Positions 44,386-54,332 are shown, counted from the stretch's first letter. The stretch: 64,000 bases of DNA from Peribacillus simplex NBRC 15720 = DSM 1321 (GCF_002243645.1 NZ_CP017704.1:4854001-4918000); one strand, 5' to 3'. The notes: generated by a model not told the origin, from the letters alone. Numbers and translations are program-made.

Positions 44386-45126
44386 ATGTTGGAAGGTCAA
44401 AACATGAACGTAGTTCAGCACATTGAGGAGTTACGCAAACGAATTATCATTACTTTAGTTGCCTTTCTACTGTTTTTAGCTCTGGCATTTATATATGTCC
44501 AAGATATTTATCATGTGATAGTCGAAGATTTACCATTTAAACTTGCTGTGTTAGGACCGAGTGATATCTTATTCGTTTATTTAATGATTGCCAGCGTCGT
44601 TGCAATTACAGTTACTATTCCAGTTGCTGCGCACCAAGTTTGGCTGTTTGTGCGTCCAGCATTAACACAAAACGAACGCAAAGTTACAATCGCTTATATT
44701 CCAGCACTATTTATTCTATTCGTATTAGGAATTAGCTTTGGTTACTATATTTTATTTCCTCTTGTACTAAAATTTTTAATGTCACTATCAAACGACATGT
44801 TTACTACTTTCTTTACAACGGAGAAATATTTCCGATTTTTGCTTCATATGACTTTGCCGTTTGGATTTCTGTTTGAGATGCCCGTTGTCATAATGTTCTT
44901 AACAAGTTTAGGAATTATAAATCCATACCGTCTACAAAAAATGAGGAAATATGCATACTTCATTTTAATCGTCGTTTCAATTTTGATTACACCGCCAGAT
45001 TTTCTATCAGATATCCTTGTGATTATTCCTCTATTACTCTTATATGAAAGCAGTATTAGCTTATCTAAATTCGTATATAAACGACAGCAAAGGGCTAAAG
45101 AAGGTAAAAAAGATGTATACGAATAG
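44386..45126 (+). CDS. tatC: Sec-independent translocase protein TatC
   Basis: About 246 aa with six membrane helices. HIEELRKRIIITL is the usual TatC start (signal-peptide receptor), and GISFGYYILFPLVLKFL and ITPPDFLSDILV are conserved blocks. I use ATG 44386 after GGAGTG; a GTG lies 6 bp upstream. With TatA it makes a complete minimal Tat system. Confidence 0.92.
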   Translation: MLEGQNMNVVQHIEELRKRIIITLVAFLLFLALAFIYVQDIYHVIVEDLPFKLAVLGPSDILFVYLMIASVVAITVTIPVAAHQVWLFVRPALTQNERKVTIAYIPALFILFVLGISFGYYILFPLVLKFLMSLSNDMFTTFFTTEKYFRFLLHMTLPFGFLFEMPVVIMFLTSLGIINPYRLQKMRKYAYFILIVVSILITPPDFLSDILVIIPLLLLYESSISLSKFVYKRQQRAKEGKKDVYE

Positions 45127-45132
45127 TTTAAA

Positions 45133-45195
45133 AGGGGGAGTGCCAACAAGATACTCCTTAACGTTATATATCTGCGTTTTGTTGGTACTACCCCT
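45133..45195. other. Long inverted repeat after tatC
   Basis: AGGGGGAGTGCCAACAA (45133-45149) and TTGTTGGTACTACCCCT (45179-45195) are nearly complementary across a ~29-nt loop. There is no T-run. It could be an RNA stem or the ends of a lost small element. Confidence 0.5.
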
Positions 45196-45239
45196 ATTAC
45201 TCCAAGTAAAATACTAACCTTATTCATACTTCCTTATGG

Positions 45240-45317
45240 AACTATCGGGTGCGTTAGCTGAAAATCGGAGCTGCCTTAGGGCAGCTTTTTCTTTGTGCAA
45301 CTAACGGGGCAGGATAG
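45240..45317 (+). repeat. Array site S15 (composite, cut by IS-A)
   Basis: Left: AACTATC, GGGTGC, GTTAGCT. Hairpin GAGCTGCCTTAGGGCAGC. Right: AACTAAC, GGGGCAG, GATAG, then IS-A copy 3. The continuation AGTTCATTAAG is at 47130-47140. Confidence 0.9.
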
Positions 45318-45421
45318 CATTCCTGTAGTTCGTTATTTTTCAGCTTTGAAAAAAATAGGGCTCCTCAGTAAGATATGAGTAAGACACCACTCTAACTCAA
45401 AACTTTAGGAGGAACCCTAAT

Positions 45422-46696
45422 ATGAAGTTTAAAATGCAAGATAAACAAAATCAACTAATAGAAAGAATTTCCGATAAACACCTTGTTGTTGGAGTGGATA
45501 TTGCCCAACAATTACATGTGGCTAGAGCAGTGAATTTCCGTGGAATTGTAGTCGGAGATCCACTTGCATTTGAAAATAATGAAGATGGATTTGCTAGTTT
45601 ATTAAAATGGATGGATAAGCTTCAAAGATTAAATAAACTGGATGCAGCCATCGTGGGAATGGAACCTACAGGCCATTACTGGATTAATCTTTCAAAGTGG
45701 CTATTTAAACAAGGAATTGAGGTAGTAAAAGTAAACCCTCACTTAGTAAAAAGGAATAAAGAAAACCGTGATAATACTCAGTCCAAAAGTGATAAGAAAG
45801 ATGCCCTGGTCATCGCTGATATGGTGAAGAACGGTTACTACGCCTTTGTCAGGAACACCTCAGAATCATTTGAAATACTTAGGGTCCTTATGTCTAACCG
45901 TGATGTGGTAGTTAAACGACTCGTTAGCACGATTAATCAATTAAACCGTTGGGTGGATATTGTCTTTCCCGAACTCAGGCAAGTATTTAAAGACATTACT
46001 GGTAAAGGGGCTATCGCCACACTTCGTTTATTTCCATCTCCAATGGAACTGCGTTCCCTGAAACCTCATGATGTTGTTTCAGGATGGAAATCAATAATGA
46101 AGAGGCAGCCTGGATTAAAGAAAGCTCAATTACTTCTTCAGTTAGCTAGGAAATCTGTCGGCACAAGACAAGCACTTGAAGCGTATAAATTCCATTTGGA
46201 ACAATTATTAGAGGAGTATGACCTCGCAGTCTTACAACTCGAAAGAGTGGAACAAGAGGTTAAGGATGTTTTAAAACAAATACCTTTTGCCAAGAAGCTT
46301 CTTGCCATTAAGGGAATTAGTGAAATTTCTTTAGCCGGAATATTAGGTGAAGCAGGAGATCTAAGTGGTTTTTCACACGGTAATTCTTTACTTCGGCACG
46401 CTGGGTTGCATCTGGCTGAAGCAAGCTCTGGAAAGTGGAAAGGCCAAATTGTCATTTCTAAGCGAGGTCGATCCAGGCTAAGGCGTTTCCTTTACTTAGC
46501 CACCATGAGCCTTGTGATGAATAACACGGAATTTCGAGCCATTCACACCCATAATGTTAAGGTGAAAAAAATGAAGAAAATGAAATCGATTATGAAATTG
46601 GTAGGTAAGCTAGCCAGGATATTTGTTGGAATAGCGCGCAGAAACGAGTCTTATTGTGCAGATAAAGTTCAACCTATAACTGAACTGGTTGCGTAG
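45422..46696 (+). CDS. IS110-family DEDD transposase (IS-A copy 3)
   Basis: 424 aa, intact. The same domains as the 23512 gene: HLVVGVDIAQQLHVARAVNF, GMEPTGHYWINL and SKSDKKDALVIADMVKNG in the DEDD domain; EISLAGILGEAGDLSGFSHG and ASSGKWKGQ in Tnp_20. It is nearly identical to the broken copy at 29727. AGGAGG lies before the ATG. Confidence 0.93.
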   Translation: MKFKMQDKQNQLIERISDKHLVVGVDIAQQLHVARAVNFRGIVVGDPLAFENNEDGFASLLKWMDKLQRLNKLDAAIVGMEPTGHYWINLSKWLFKQGIEVVKVNPHLVKRNKENRDNTQSKSDKKDALVIADMVKNGYYAFVRNTSESFEILRVLMSNRDVVVKRLVSTINQLNRWVDIVFPELRQVFKDITGKGAIATLRLFPSPMELRSLKPHDVVSGWKSIMKRQPGLKKAQLLLQLARKSVGTRQALEAYKFHLEQLLEEYDLAVLQLERVEQEVKDVLKQIPFAKKLLAIKGISEISLAGILGEAGDLSGFSHGNSLLRHAGLHLAEASSGKWKGQIVISKRGRSRLRRFLYLATMSLVMNNTEFRAIHTHNVKVKKMKKMKSIMKLVGKLARIFVGIARRNESYCADKVQPITELVA

Positions 46697-46809
46697 TTTT
46701 AAAGGGGGATTTTTTTATAGGGTTCTCGAAGGGAACCTTCAAAAACTAATTTTCATAGACTTTTTCTTTTTACGAATGTTGGCTTATTCGTAGGATTTCA
46801 AATATGTAC

Positions 46810-46960
46810 GGAGTACCAGATTTCTTGAACAAAAGGGCACCGACCCATCAGGATAGCATAACTGGCCTCCACCCCTTGGATAGGCATGACGAAGGAATGA
46901 TAGGGCAATTGACCCGTTGAGACATGGGAGGGAGAGCCTCCAGGGGCGGCGTGGAGAATG
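46810..46960 (+). ncRNA. Candidate bridge (guide) RNA region of IS-A copy 3
   Basis: CTTGAAC (46824-46830) is complementary to GTTCAAG, the common right flank of array sites. After 19 nt comes AGGATAG, within CAGGATAG (46849-46856), identical to the left flank CAGGATAG. GGAATG (46894-46899) can pair with CATTCC at the left end (45318-45323). Conserved stem GAGACATGGGAGGG follows. Confidence 0.62.
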
Positions 46961-47333
46961 TACATTATATGGTAAAATGTGGAGTGTTGTACAACTCCTT
47001 TATTTCACTATGCCTTCACGAAATCTTCATGTCCTGAAATCACTCCATTTAACCGTGAACTTAAATTCAATGGTGATGAAATCCTGCGAATAAGCGAGTA
47101 TTTGTGAGAAAATCGTATTAAACTGAGGGAGTTCATTAAGGAATACTGTTAAGTGACATTAAAGTCGTTTAAAAACGTCAGTCATGTTATTCCATTAAAG
47201 GGCCATTTAATGGAATAACTTATTTTAAAGTGCAGATGAGATTGTGAAGGAATGTATTTAAATTGGAAGGTTCAAGAAGAATATAAAAAAGGACAGTACA
47301 TGAAAAACTTGGATACTGTCCATTTTCCTATCA

Positions 47334-47951
47334 TTACTTTTTCAACCCAGCCGCAAAGTAGGGACCATTAGCCGTAATGGTCGTTAGGATACGAGCCATT
47401 TCTTGAGGGGATTCTTTCCTGCCACTTTCCAACCATTGTTGAATTACCCCTATTATTGCAGTTCCCATATAAGAAGCTAAATATTGTCCTGGTACAAGGA
47501 AATTTTCTTCCTTTATAAATGCGTTTGGATTATTTCCATAGAGTGTTTCCCACATAAATTCTTTCAGTCTTGTTTGAAACGATAAATCCCCTTTTGGACC
47601 TAACACAGCTTTCATAAATCCACTATTTATATTTAAATACTCAAATAATGAAACTGTTAAGGAAAATGGTGTCAAAGTCTGAGAGTCAGTTTCAAGCGCG
47701 GCAATAACACTTGGGAAGTTTTGCTTTGTAATTCTGGACATATCAAGCATAATTTCCTCCTCGCATTTAGTCATTAAATCAAATTTGTCTTGATAGTGTG
47801 CATAAAATGTACCTCTATTTATTTTCGCCCTAATTGTTATGTCTTTAACCGTAATTGCTTCGAACCCTTTTTCATTTATTAATTCTACTAATGCGTGTCG
47901 AATTGATTCTTTTGTCCGAATGACACGTAAATCAGTATTACTATTACGCAA
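47334..47951 (-). CDS. TetR-family regulator
   Basis: 205 aa from TTG 47951, after AAGGAGGAATTTGC. The N-terminal HTH is AITVKDITIRAKINRGTFYA, then HYQDKFDLMTKCEE. A C-terminal TetR_C_7-like domain follows. It is divergent from the large hydrolase gene and probably represses it or itself. The operator should lie in 47952-48245, but I see no clear palindrome. Confidence 0.87.
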   Translation of the reverse strand: MRNSNTDLRVIRTKESIRHALVELINEKGFEAITVKDITIRAKINRGTFYAHYQDKFDLMTKCEEEIMLDMSRITKQNFPSVIAALETDSQTLTPFSLTVSLFEYLNINSGFMKAVLGPKGDLSFQTRLKEFMWETLYGNNPNAFIKEENFLVPGQYLASYMGTAIIGVIQQWLESGRKESPQEMARILTTITANGPYFAAGLKK

Positions 47952-48245
47952 GCAAATTCCTCCTTCCTTTTACCCAACACAATTATTAAAGGTGTTCCGT
48001 AACCAACACATTTGCCATTTTTAATTATTGAACAGAACCTAATTCAATTTTATAATTTGAAAAGTAATACACAACAGGTTGTTCTTTATTATAACTTAAC
48101 ATCTAGGAGGGATACAGCCAACATATACGCTAAGCAAAATTCAACATCATCTAATCTGTATTTTTTCATTCAAAGTTGGGAGGCTACTTTTAAGGAACTT
48201 ATAGGTTACAGCGATGAATTTTTAATGAAAGGAAGTAGATGTAAA

Positions 48246-49940
48246 ATGAACAAATTCTTGGGTCGTCCTGATCAGAAAACGACACATCCCAATGACACTA
48301 AACCAGGTTTGAACAAAATAGTCATGACTACGGCGCATTATGGAAATCAAGAGATGATAATGGAGAAGGATGTTCCCATAAAAATGCAGGATGGGGTCAC
48401 AATATACGTCAATGTTTTCCGTCCGAATAAGCCTGGGAAGTTTCCGGTGGTAATGAGCATGGATCCATATAATAAAGATGGCTTCCCCCCCTATGATACT
48501 TTTCGTCAAGTCTGGCCGACGGTAGGTACTATCGTTACATCTCTTTTTGCGCCATTTGAGTCACCTGATCCCGGTTTTTGGGTGCCAAACGATTATATAT
48601 TGATTAAAATCGCAACGCGGGGTAGTTCAAATTCGGAAGGTGACCTCTATCCTTGGACGAAAACGGAAACTCAAGATTATTATGAAGTCATCGAATGGGC
48701 CGGCGTTCAGGAGTGGAGCGATGGCAATGTGGGACTAAACGGTGTGTCATATCTGGCCATGACCCAATGGCGGGTGGCCGCTATGAATCCGCCTCATCTG
48801 AAGGCGATCATCCCGTGGGAAGGGACTTCTGATCTGTACCGGGAATGGTACTTTCACGGCGGAATACCGGAAACGGTTTTCTCAGCTGATTTCGAGAAGT
48901 TGCAACATACCCGGTGGCCAAATAACAACATAGAAGAAATGGTAGCGGCGCAAAAAGAACATCCGTTACTCGATGAGCACTGGGAGGAAAGACAGGTTAC
49001 ATTGTCCGATATCAAGGTACCCATGTTTGTTTGCGCCAGCTGGTCCACCCAAGGGTTGCATAACCGCGGTACCTTTGAAGGCTTTAAACAGGCTTCATCC
49101 AAAGACAAGTGGCTGCTGGTTCATGGCCGCAAGGAATGGGAAACCTACTATTTGCGTGAATCGCTGGAACAGCAGAAGGAGTTCTTCGATTATTTCCTGA
49201 AAGGCATTGAGAATGATTGGATGGATACGCCTCGGGTACGCTACGAGGTCAGAGAGAAATTCTATAAGGGACACATTCGCACCGCGAATGAGTGGCCGAT
49301 AGCCCAAACAAAATATTCCAAACAATATCTGAATGGCGAAGAAATGTCCCTGCAGCAAACCCCTGTTCAGAACGAAACCAGACTCACCTATAATGCCGAG
49401 CCTGGTCAGACAGAAAACAGTGATTTAAGATTTAAATTTCCCGCTGACGAGGACATTGAGCTCACAGGAAATATGAAACTCAAGCTCTGGGTCTCTGCCG
49501 AAGACACGGATGATATGGATATTTTTGTTGGCATTAAGAAGTATGACAGACGAGGCAATGAAGTGTTCCTTCCAGATTTTAACCATATTGAAAACGGGCA
49601 GGTGGCCAATGGATGGTTGAGAGTTTCCCATAGAGAGTTGGATCCTGAAAGATCTACTCCTTATCAGCCTGTACTTAAGCACAAGAGATTATTGAAGCTT
49701 AATAAAGGCGAGATTGTGCCAGTAGAAATTGAAATATTACCTTCAAGCATTCTCCTAAGAGATGGAGAAAGTCTGGTGCTGGTTATAAAAGGAAGCGAGA
49801 TAATCATCGAAGAAAACCCATCAGGTGATACAAGGCGTTATGGGCACAAGGAAACAGTGAACAAAGGAACTCATTCGATTTATACCGGTGGAAAGTATGA
49901 TTCATTCCTTCTGGTACCTGTGATTCCTAAGAAAGAATAG
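48246..49940 (+). CDS. CocE/NonD-family serine hydrolase (X-Pro dipeptidyl-peptidase S15 type)
   Basis: 564 aa from ATG 48246, after AAAGGAAGTAG. The upstream extension to 48012 has no homology-like content. The alpha/beta-hydrolase domain carries the nucleophile Ser in LNGVSYLAM. The cap domain contains the EWYFHGGIPETVF segment. The C-terminal ~200 residues form the jelly-roll PepX_C domain (GEIVPVEIEILPSSILLRDG). Family members cleave acyl esters (e.g. cocaine esterase) or X-Pro dipeptides. The substrate is not known. Divergent from a TetR gene. Confidence 0.85.
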   Translation: MNKFLGRPDQKTTHPNDTKPGLNKIVMTTAHYGNQEMIMEKDVPIKMQDGVTIYVNVFRPNKPGKFPVVMSMDPYNKDGFPPYDTFRQVWPTVGTIVTSLFAPFESPDPGFWVPNDYILIKIATRGSSNSEGDLYPWTKTETQDYYEVIEWAGVQEWSDGNVGLNGVSYLAMTQWRVAAMNPPHLKAIIPWEGTSDLYREWYFHGGIPETVFSADFEKLQHTRWPNNNIEEMVAAQKEHPLLDEHWEERQVTLSDIKVPMFVCASWSTQGLHNRGTFEGFKQASSKDKWLLVHGRKEWETYYLRESLEQQKEFFDYFLKGIENDWMDTPRVRYEVREKFYKGHIRTANEWPIAQTKYSKQYLNGEEMSLQQTPVQNETRLTYNAEPGQTENSDLRFKFPADEDIELTGNMKLKLWVSAEDTDDMDIFVGIKKYDRRGNEVFLPDFNHIENGQVANGWLRVSHRELDPERSTPYQPVLKHKRLLKLNKGEIVPVEIEILPSSILLRDGESLVLVIKGSEIIIEENPSGDTRRYGHKETVNKGTHSIYTGGKYDSFLLVPVIPKKE

Positions 49941-50012
49941 TGAAAGGCTGAGTCCCATCAATTTTTGTAAATTCCGCTGGAGGGATTCAGTGAAACCTTC
50001 CCTGCAGGTAAG

Positions 50013-50063
50013 TTAAAAATACGCTAAGCAGGTCATATCCGAAGGCTTAGCGTATTTTTTCGT
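50013..50063 (+). terminator. Terminator of the hydrolase gene
   Basis: AAATACGCTAAGC / GCTTAGCGTATTTTTT stem with T-run. Confidence 0.9.
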
Positions 50064-50259
50064 TAACATGTTGACGGTATCCCTTTAAAAAAGGTGAAGG
50101 AATGTCTCGCAGAAAAAGGCGATAAAGACCTGGCTTCTATGAGTTGAATGGTTGATTTTGTATGAATCATTAATTCTTGATAGGGCATTGGGCTCTCTTA
50201 AATCTTTACGTATGTAAGACTTTAGATTATTAGATTAAAGATAGAAAGGGTGATATATC

Positions 50260-51198
50260 GTGTTTATTACCTATAAATCCTCTCGTGAAGGAATTCTAGA
50301 AATAATAGAAAAATTCGAGAAGGATTGCTGGATCAATATGACCGCACCGTCAAAAGAAGAATTGACAGAGGTATCTCAACTTTGTAATATCCCAATTGAA
50401 TTCTTAAGAGATCCGTTAGATTTAGAAGAAAGCGCTCGGATTCAATATGATCAAGAGACGAATTGTACGTTAATTATTAATGATTTTCCAACTATTGATA
50501 TGAATCACGGTCAATTTGATTCCTATATTACCATTCCTATTGGAATCATCTTAGGAACAGATTACATTGTTACGGTTTGCAACCAATCGACTAACTCTTT
50601 AGAAAATGTAATCAAGAAAAATGTTAACACTTCAATGAAGAGTCGTTTTGCATTAGAGATATTATTTTCAATTTCAACTCAGTATATAGAAAAATTAAAA
50701 CAGCTCAACAAACAACGTCTTAAAATAGAGAATAATTTGCGTGATTCATTGACGAACAAGCAACTCTATGACCTAATGGAGATTGAAAAAAGTTTGGTTT
50801 ATTTTCTCACATCATTGAAGGGTAATGGGGATATCATAACCAAATTATTTCGTGCGAATTCCGTAAAGTTATACGAAGATGACAAAGATCTTCTAGAAGA
50901 TGTAAAAATTGAAAATAATCAAGGAATTGAGACCACAGAATTATATACAAGAATTTTGAACAGTATAACTGGGTCATATTCTTCGCTAATATCGAATGAA
51001 TTGAATAATACAATGAAAACTCTTACGTTATTTACAGTCTTTTTAACACTTCCTACACTTGTATTTAGTTTTTTTGGTATGAATGTTACTTTACCTATTG
51101 GTGATCAGGATCCCTTCTCTTGGATGATTATACTGATAATAGCATTAATTTTTATTGCCTTGATCGGATTGGCACTATGGAGAAGGAGGATATCCTAA
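50260..51198 (+). CDS. CorA-family magnesium/divalent-cation channel
   Basis: 312 aa from GTG 50260, after AAAGGGTGAT. A cytoplasmic alpha/beta N-terminal domain and long helix precede two membrane helices. The gate motif is GMN in FSFFGMNVTLPI, and the basic end (LWRRRIS) is usual. Forms a pentameric Mg2+ channel. No regulatory partner is visible. Confidence 0.92.
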   Translation: MFITYKSSREGILEIIEKFEKDCWINMTAPSKEELTEVSQLCNIPIEFLRDPLDLEESARIQYDQETNCTLIINDFPTIDMNHGQFDSYITIPIGIILGTDYIVTVCNQSTNSLENVIKKNVNTSMKSRFALEILFSISTQYIEKLKQLNKQRLKIENNLRDSLTNKQLYDLMEIEKSLVYFLTSLKGNGDIITKLFRANSVKLYEDDKDLLEDVKIENNQGIETTELYTRILNSITGSYSSLISNELNNTMKTLTLFTVFLTLPTLVFSFFGMNVTLPIGDQDPFSWMIILIIALIFIALIGLALWRRRIS

Positions 51199-51214
51199 TT
51201 TGTTACGTATAAGT

Positions 51215-51262
51215 TAAAAAAGGCAGTCGATTTAAAAATAAATCGGGCTGCTTTTTTATTTG
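51215..51262 (+). terminator. Terminator of the corA-like gene
   Basis: AAAAAAGGCAGTCGATTTA and its near-complement, ending in CTTTTTTATTT. Confidence 0.8.
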
Positions 51263-51371
51263 GTCTGGCTTCAACAATAAAGCTTGTGAATAAATATACT
51301 TAAAGTAAAGGGGGCTTTAGTTGAACTAGAAATAAGTGTTTTTTAGGTTCGAGGATAAATCTAAGTTATTC

Positions 51372-51471
51372 AATTAAAGGGCGCGATTCTTTAATAAGAA
51401 TCGCTTTTCTTAATGAACTAACAGGTGCTTTACATCAATAAGAGAGTTGCCTTGGCAGCTCTTTTTTGTAT
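51372..51471 (+). repeat. Array site S16: two left halves in tandem
   Basis: A type-3 left half (AATTAAA, GGGCGC, hairpin GATTCTT / AAGAATC, TTTTCTT; 51372-51410) is followed directly by a type-2 left half (AACTAAC, AGGTGC, TTTACAT; 51416-51435, hairpin GAGTTGCCTTGGCAGCTC). IS-D then separates them from the right simple site at 53076. Confidence 0.85.
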
Positions 51472-53068
51472 GAAAATATATTCGTAAAAGGCCATACAAA
51501 ATAAGCCCACCATATTCTAATTTTTTGAAGGACGTAAATGTGCCATATCGTTATATTAACTGGTTATGCAGTTTGTTGTTCAGATGGAGCGATTGTATAG
51601 CCTTTCTTTTTTAGGTATTCGATCATTTTTAATTCTTTGTTATTTTGTTTTTCTTCAAGGTAATTTGAACCTAGTTCATGATAGGGTTCTCCTGTTTTTA
51701 AGATGTTGTAAGCGATCGTTAATAGTAAATGAGCAGAAGCGATTCGTCCCTTCATTTTTCCCTGGCGTTTGGTAATCCTTTTTCGATGTGAAGCAATTCG
51801 ATTATTTTGCCTTGATGTCGCTAGTACACACTCTACAGCCATCGTTTTCAAAGCTTTGTTACCTTGTGTGGTTTTACTCGTTTTTTTTACCAGCACTTTC
51901 GTAATTTCCGGGACTCACACCAGCCCAAGAGGCAAGATGTTTAGCCGACTTAAATACGGACATATCAACGCCCATCTCTGCAATAAAAGTAGCTGCGGCA
52001 GCTTTGTTAACACCAGGTATACCATCCAATAATTCTACTTCCTTACGATATGGGGACAGGAGTTGATCGATTTGTTTTTCCAATTCTTCTATGGCTTTTT
52101 CTAAATAACTCATATGCTCCCAATGGTAACGCAACATATCACGTTGATGACGGCGAATACGACCATTAATTGCATTTGCAATGTCAGTAATACTTGCTTT
52201 TGTTCGCCAATCCACCATTTTTCGAAGACCATCGGTCTCTATTTTTTCACCGTTTAGAATCGCTTCAAGGATACGGCGTCCCGATACACCAAAAATGTCT
52301 GATAATACGGATGTTAGCTTGATATTAGCAACTTGAAGAATTTTGTGAATGCGATTCTGCTCTGAAGTGAGATGATGAATCAATTTTTTTCGATAACGAG
52401 TAAGATCTCGTAAATCACGAATATCCTCCGGTGGAACAAAATTACTTTCAATAAGTCCACATCTTAGAAGCTTGGCAAGCCATTCGGCATCTTTCACATC
52501 AGTTTTACGACCTGGAACATTTTTGACATGTCTGGCATTGGCAAGAACAAGGTGAAAAGAACCCTCAAGTATATTCCATATTGGTTTCCAATAGACTCCG
52601 GTACTTTCCATCACAATATCGGATACCTGAAGGGTAGCTAGCCAATCACTTAAAGCCAAGAGTCCCGTTGTTGTAGTTGAAAACGTTTCAATAGAGGTTT
52701 TTGGCTTTTTATCTAATGGACCAAATAATACACAGGCTACTACTGTTTCTTGGTGTACATCTAGGCCAGCACACCGTTCAATCATTGCTTCCATAGGAGA
52801 ATCACCTCAAAAAAAATTAACAATACATATGACAGGAGATTTGTTACAAAAATTTTTGTATACGTACTAGCAGTACACTAAATGGTTCTTCAATACTGTC
52901 ACAACCAGTTTCTTATACAGGGTATCTTCCTTAAGATCCACCAAAAAAAGTTCAGCCTGGTTGTATTGTTATCATCCATTATCGTCAAGGAGTTAAAGGG
53001 TTAGACTCTATTTTGAGTTTAGATTTTCGTAGTAGATGGTGGCGGCGAGGAGCGCCGTCATAGGAGTT
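51472..53068 (-). mobile_element. IS-D (IS110 family), within site S16
   Basis: Minus-strand element between the terminator part of S16 and its right simple site. It has a ~275-bp left end (upstream of the transposase) and a short right end. Exact edges cannot be fixed because the flanks share only TATG. The left end may hold a guide RNA. No target match was worked out. Confidence 0.7.
51564..52794 (-). pseudogene. IS110-family transposase of IS-D, frameshifted in an A8 run
   Basis: The first ~305 codons (ERCAGLDVHQETVVACVLFG, MESTGVYWKPI, KTDVKDAEWLAKLL, PGVNKAAAATFIAEMGVDMS) end early at SAGKKNE-stop. The remaining ~105 residues continue in another frame (SKTTQGNKALKTMAVECVLA). The break is at A8 on the minus strand (51891-51898), where A7 would restore the frame. 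Transcriptional slippage on the run could still yield full-length protein, but simple mutation is likelier. Confidence 0.8.
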
Positions 53069-53075
53069 CTTATGG

Positions 53076-53096
53076 AACTATCGGGGCAGGTTAGTG
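53076..53096 (+). repeat. Array site S16, right simple site
   Basis: AACTATC, GGGGCAG, GTTAGTG. Right-hand partner of 51372-51471. Confidence 0.85.
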
Positions 53097-53187
53097 GAAT
53101 AAGCAGGAAATAAATAATAATATATTCTTATGCTCTTAATAACTACCTATTTTAAGATAAATAAATCCGAAAAGAGGTATTGTTTTA

Positions 53188-53688
53188 GTGAAAATACGTT
53201 GGTTCATCTATTTAGTAATAGGAATTGTATTTGGGGTGTTTGATTTTTACTTCCATAGTTTTATTTCTAATGTGCTTGTTCAAGGAGAGACTTTTTGGAC
53301 AGTATTGACTTATGGTGTTTGGTTAGTACCGATTGTCCCCATTGCTCTATATGAAGTACGAATTTCCAAATCAAGAGTGAGGGCTGCTTTGGCGAGTAGC
53401 TCAACGTGGCTCGTTTCCATTATTTTTTATTATTTATACAATGCTATTCAGCTTGGTATTATAGGGCGTTCAACTAGACCAGAACTACATATATCTAATC
53501 ACAAGGACCCGTTTTTCTGGGGAAATTGGAAAAATGTATTTTGGGAAGATATTGTTATAAGAGGTATTGTTGAATGGAGTGTTGTTGTAGTCGCAGGTGG
53601 TTTCATTGTTGGTTTTTCGGTTGGTTTTATTTATCTTCTTCTTGAGAAACTAATAAAGTTAAGAAGAACCACAAATGAGGATTTTTAA
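53188..53688 (+). CDS. Multi-pass membrane protein of unknown function
   Basis: 166 aa from GTG 53188. Four hydrophobic helices (~5-28, ~37-57, ~68-90, ~130-155). AAAGAGGT is the ribosome site. No family recognised. The only gene in the S16-S17 cassette. Confidence 0.68.
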   Translation: MKIRWFIYLVIGIVFGVFDFYFHSFISNVLVQGETFWTVLTYGVWLVPIVPIALYEVRISKSRVRAALASSSTWLVSIIFYYLYNAIQLGIIGRSTRPELHISNHKDPFFWGNWKNVFWEDIVIRGIVEWSVVVVAGGFIVGFSVGFIYLLLEKLIKLRRTTNEDF

Positions 53689-53787
53689 AATCAAATGAGC
53701 ATAAATACAGTCTTTTTTATTATTATGTAATTTTCTTATATGAGCTCATAAAAATTATCACTATACTTATAAATAACCTTCTTAATG

Positions 53788-53868
53788 AACTAACCGGTGC
53801 GTTAGCTGAAGGTCAGAGCTGTCTTTAAGGCAGCTTTTTCTTTAAGCAACTAAAGGGGCAGGTTAGTT
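53788..53868 (+). repeat. Array site S17 (composite)
   Basis: Left: AACTAAC, CGGTGC, GTTAGCT. Hairpin GAGCTGTCTTTAAGGCAGCT. Right: AACTAAA, GGGGCAG, GTTAGTT. Confidence 0.9.
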
Positions 53869-53954
53869 GAATAAGCGTAAGTATTCGTACTGCGACATAG
53901 CAAAATAACAGCTACTGTTGTTTCTGTTTTTTTTGAAATTTGTAGAATTATAAA

Positions 53955-53977
53955 TAGGGATAGTCGAATCACTATCC
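53955..53977 (-). terminator. Hairpin after the SASP gene
   Basis: GGGATAGT / ACTATCCC, 23 bp past the minus-strand stop codon. The T-run is weak. Confidence 0.5.
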
Positions 53978-53999
53978 CTAACATTACATATGATTTCTA

Positions 54000-54203
54000 T
54001 TAACGAGTTCTTCCGCCTAATTGTTGTTCAGCCATTTGCACTAAACGTTTTGTAATTTCTCCACCAACAGATCCGTTTGCACGGGATGTTGTATCAGCGC
54101 CAAGTGTAACACCGAATTCACTAGAGATTTCGTATTTCATTTGTTCTAGAGCTTGCTCTGCACCATTAACTACTAATTGATTATTGTTGTTATTTCTAGC
54201 CAT
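54000..54203 (-). CDS. Alpha/beta-type small acid-soluble spore protein
   Basis: 67 aa. It carries both SASP signatures: [20 protein letters not shown] with the GPR protease site region (E-F-G), and [20 protein letters not shown]. It coats spore DNA and protects it from UV and heat. GGAGCTGAC lies before the start. It runs against the array direction inside its cassette. A sporulation (sigma-G) promoter would be expected upstream but was not resolved. Confidence 0.93.
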   Translation of the reverse strand: MARNNNNNQLVVNGAEQALEQMKYEISSEFGVTLGADTTSRANGSVGGEITKRLVQMAEQQLGGRTR

Positions 54204-54332
54204 GTTGTCAGCTCCTATGAATGTAATGTGTTGCTAGTCATAGGTTTTGATATTGTTAAGACTTATATACATAGAATTTAAAATAAATTAAGGCAGTGAT
54301 TGGCTTTCTCCTCCTATTGCACAGTTTGTGTC

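Larger units (their letters stand above)
45318..47129 (+). mobile_element. IS-A copy 3 (complete)
   Basis: ~1812 bp: 104-bp left end, intact 424-aa transposase and 433-bp right end. The AG core is on both sides (45316-45317, 47130-47131). The right-flank continuation fits a right simple site read as CAGGATAGTTCATTAAG. Confidence 0.9.

Noticed and set aside
48012..48245. Upstream extension of the CocE/NonD hydrolase
   Set aside because: No homology-like content; ATG 48246 has the ribosome site and the normal start of the family.
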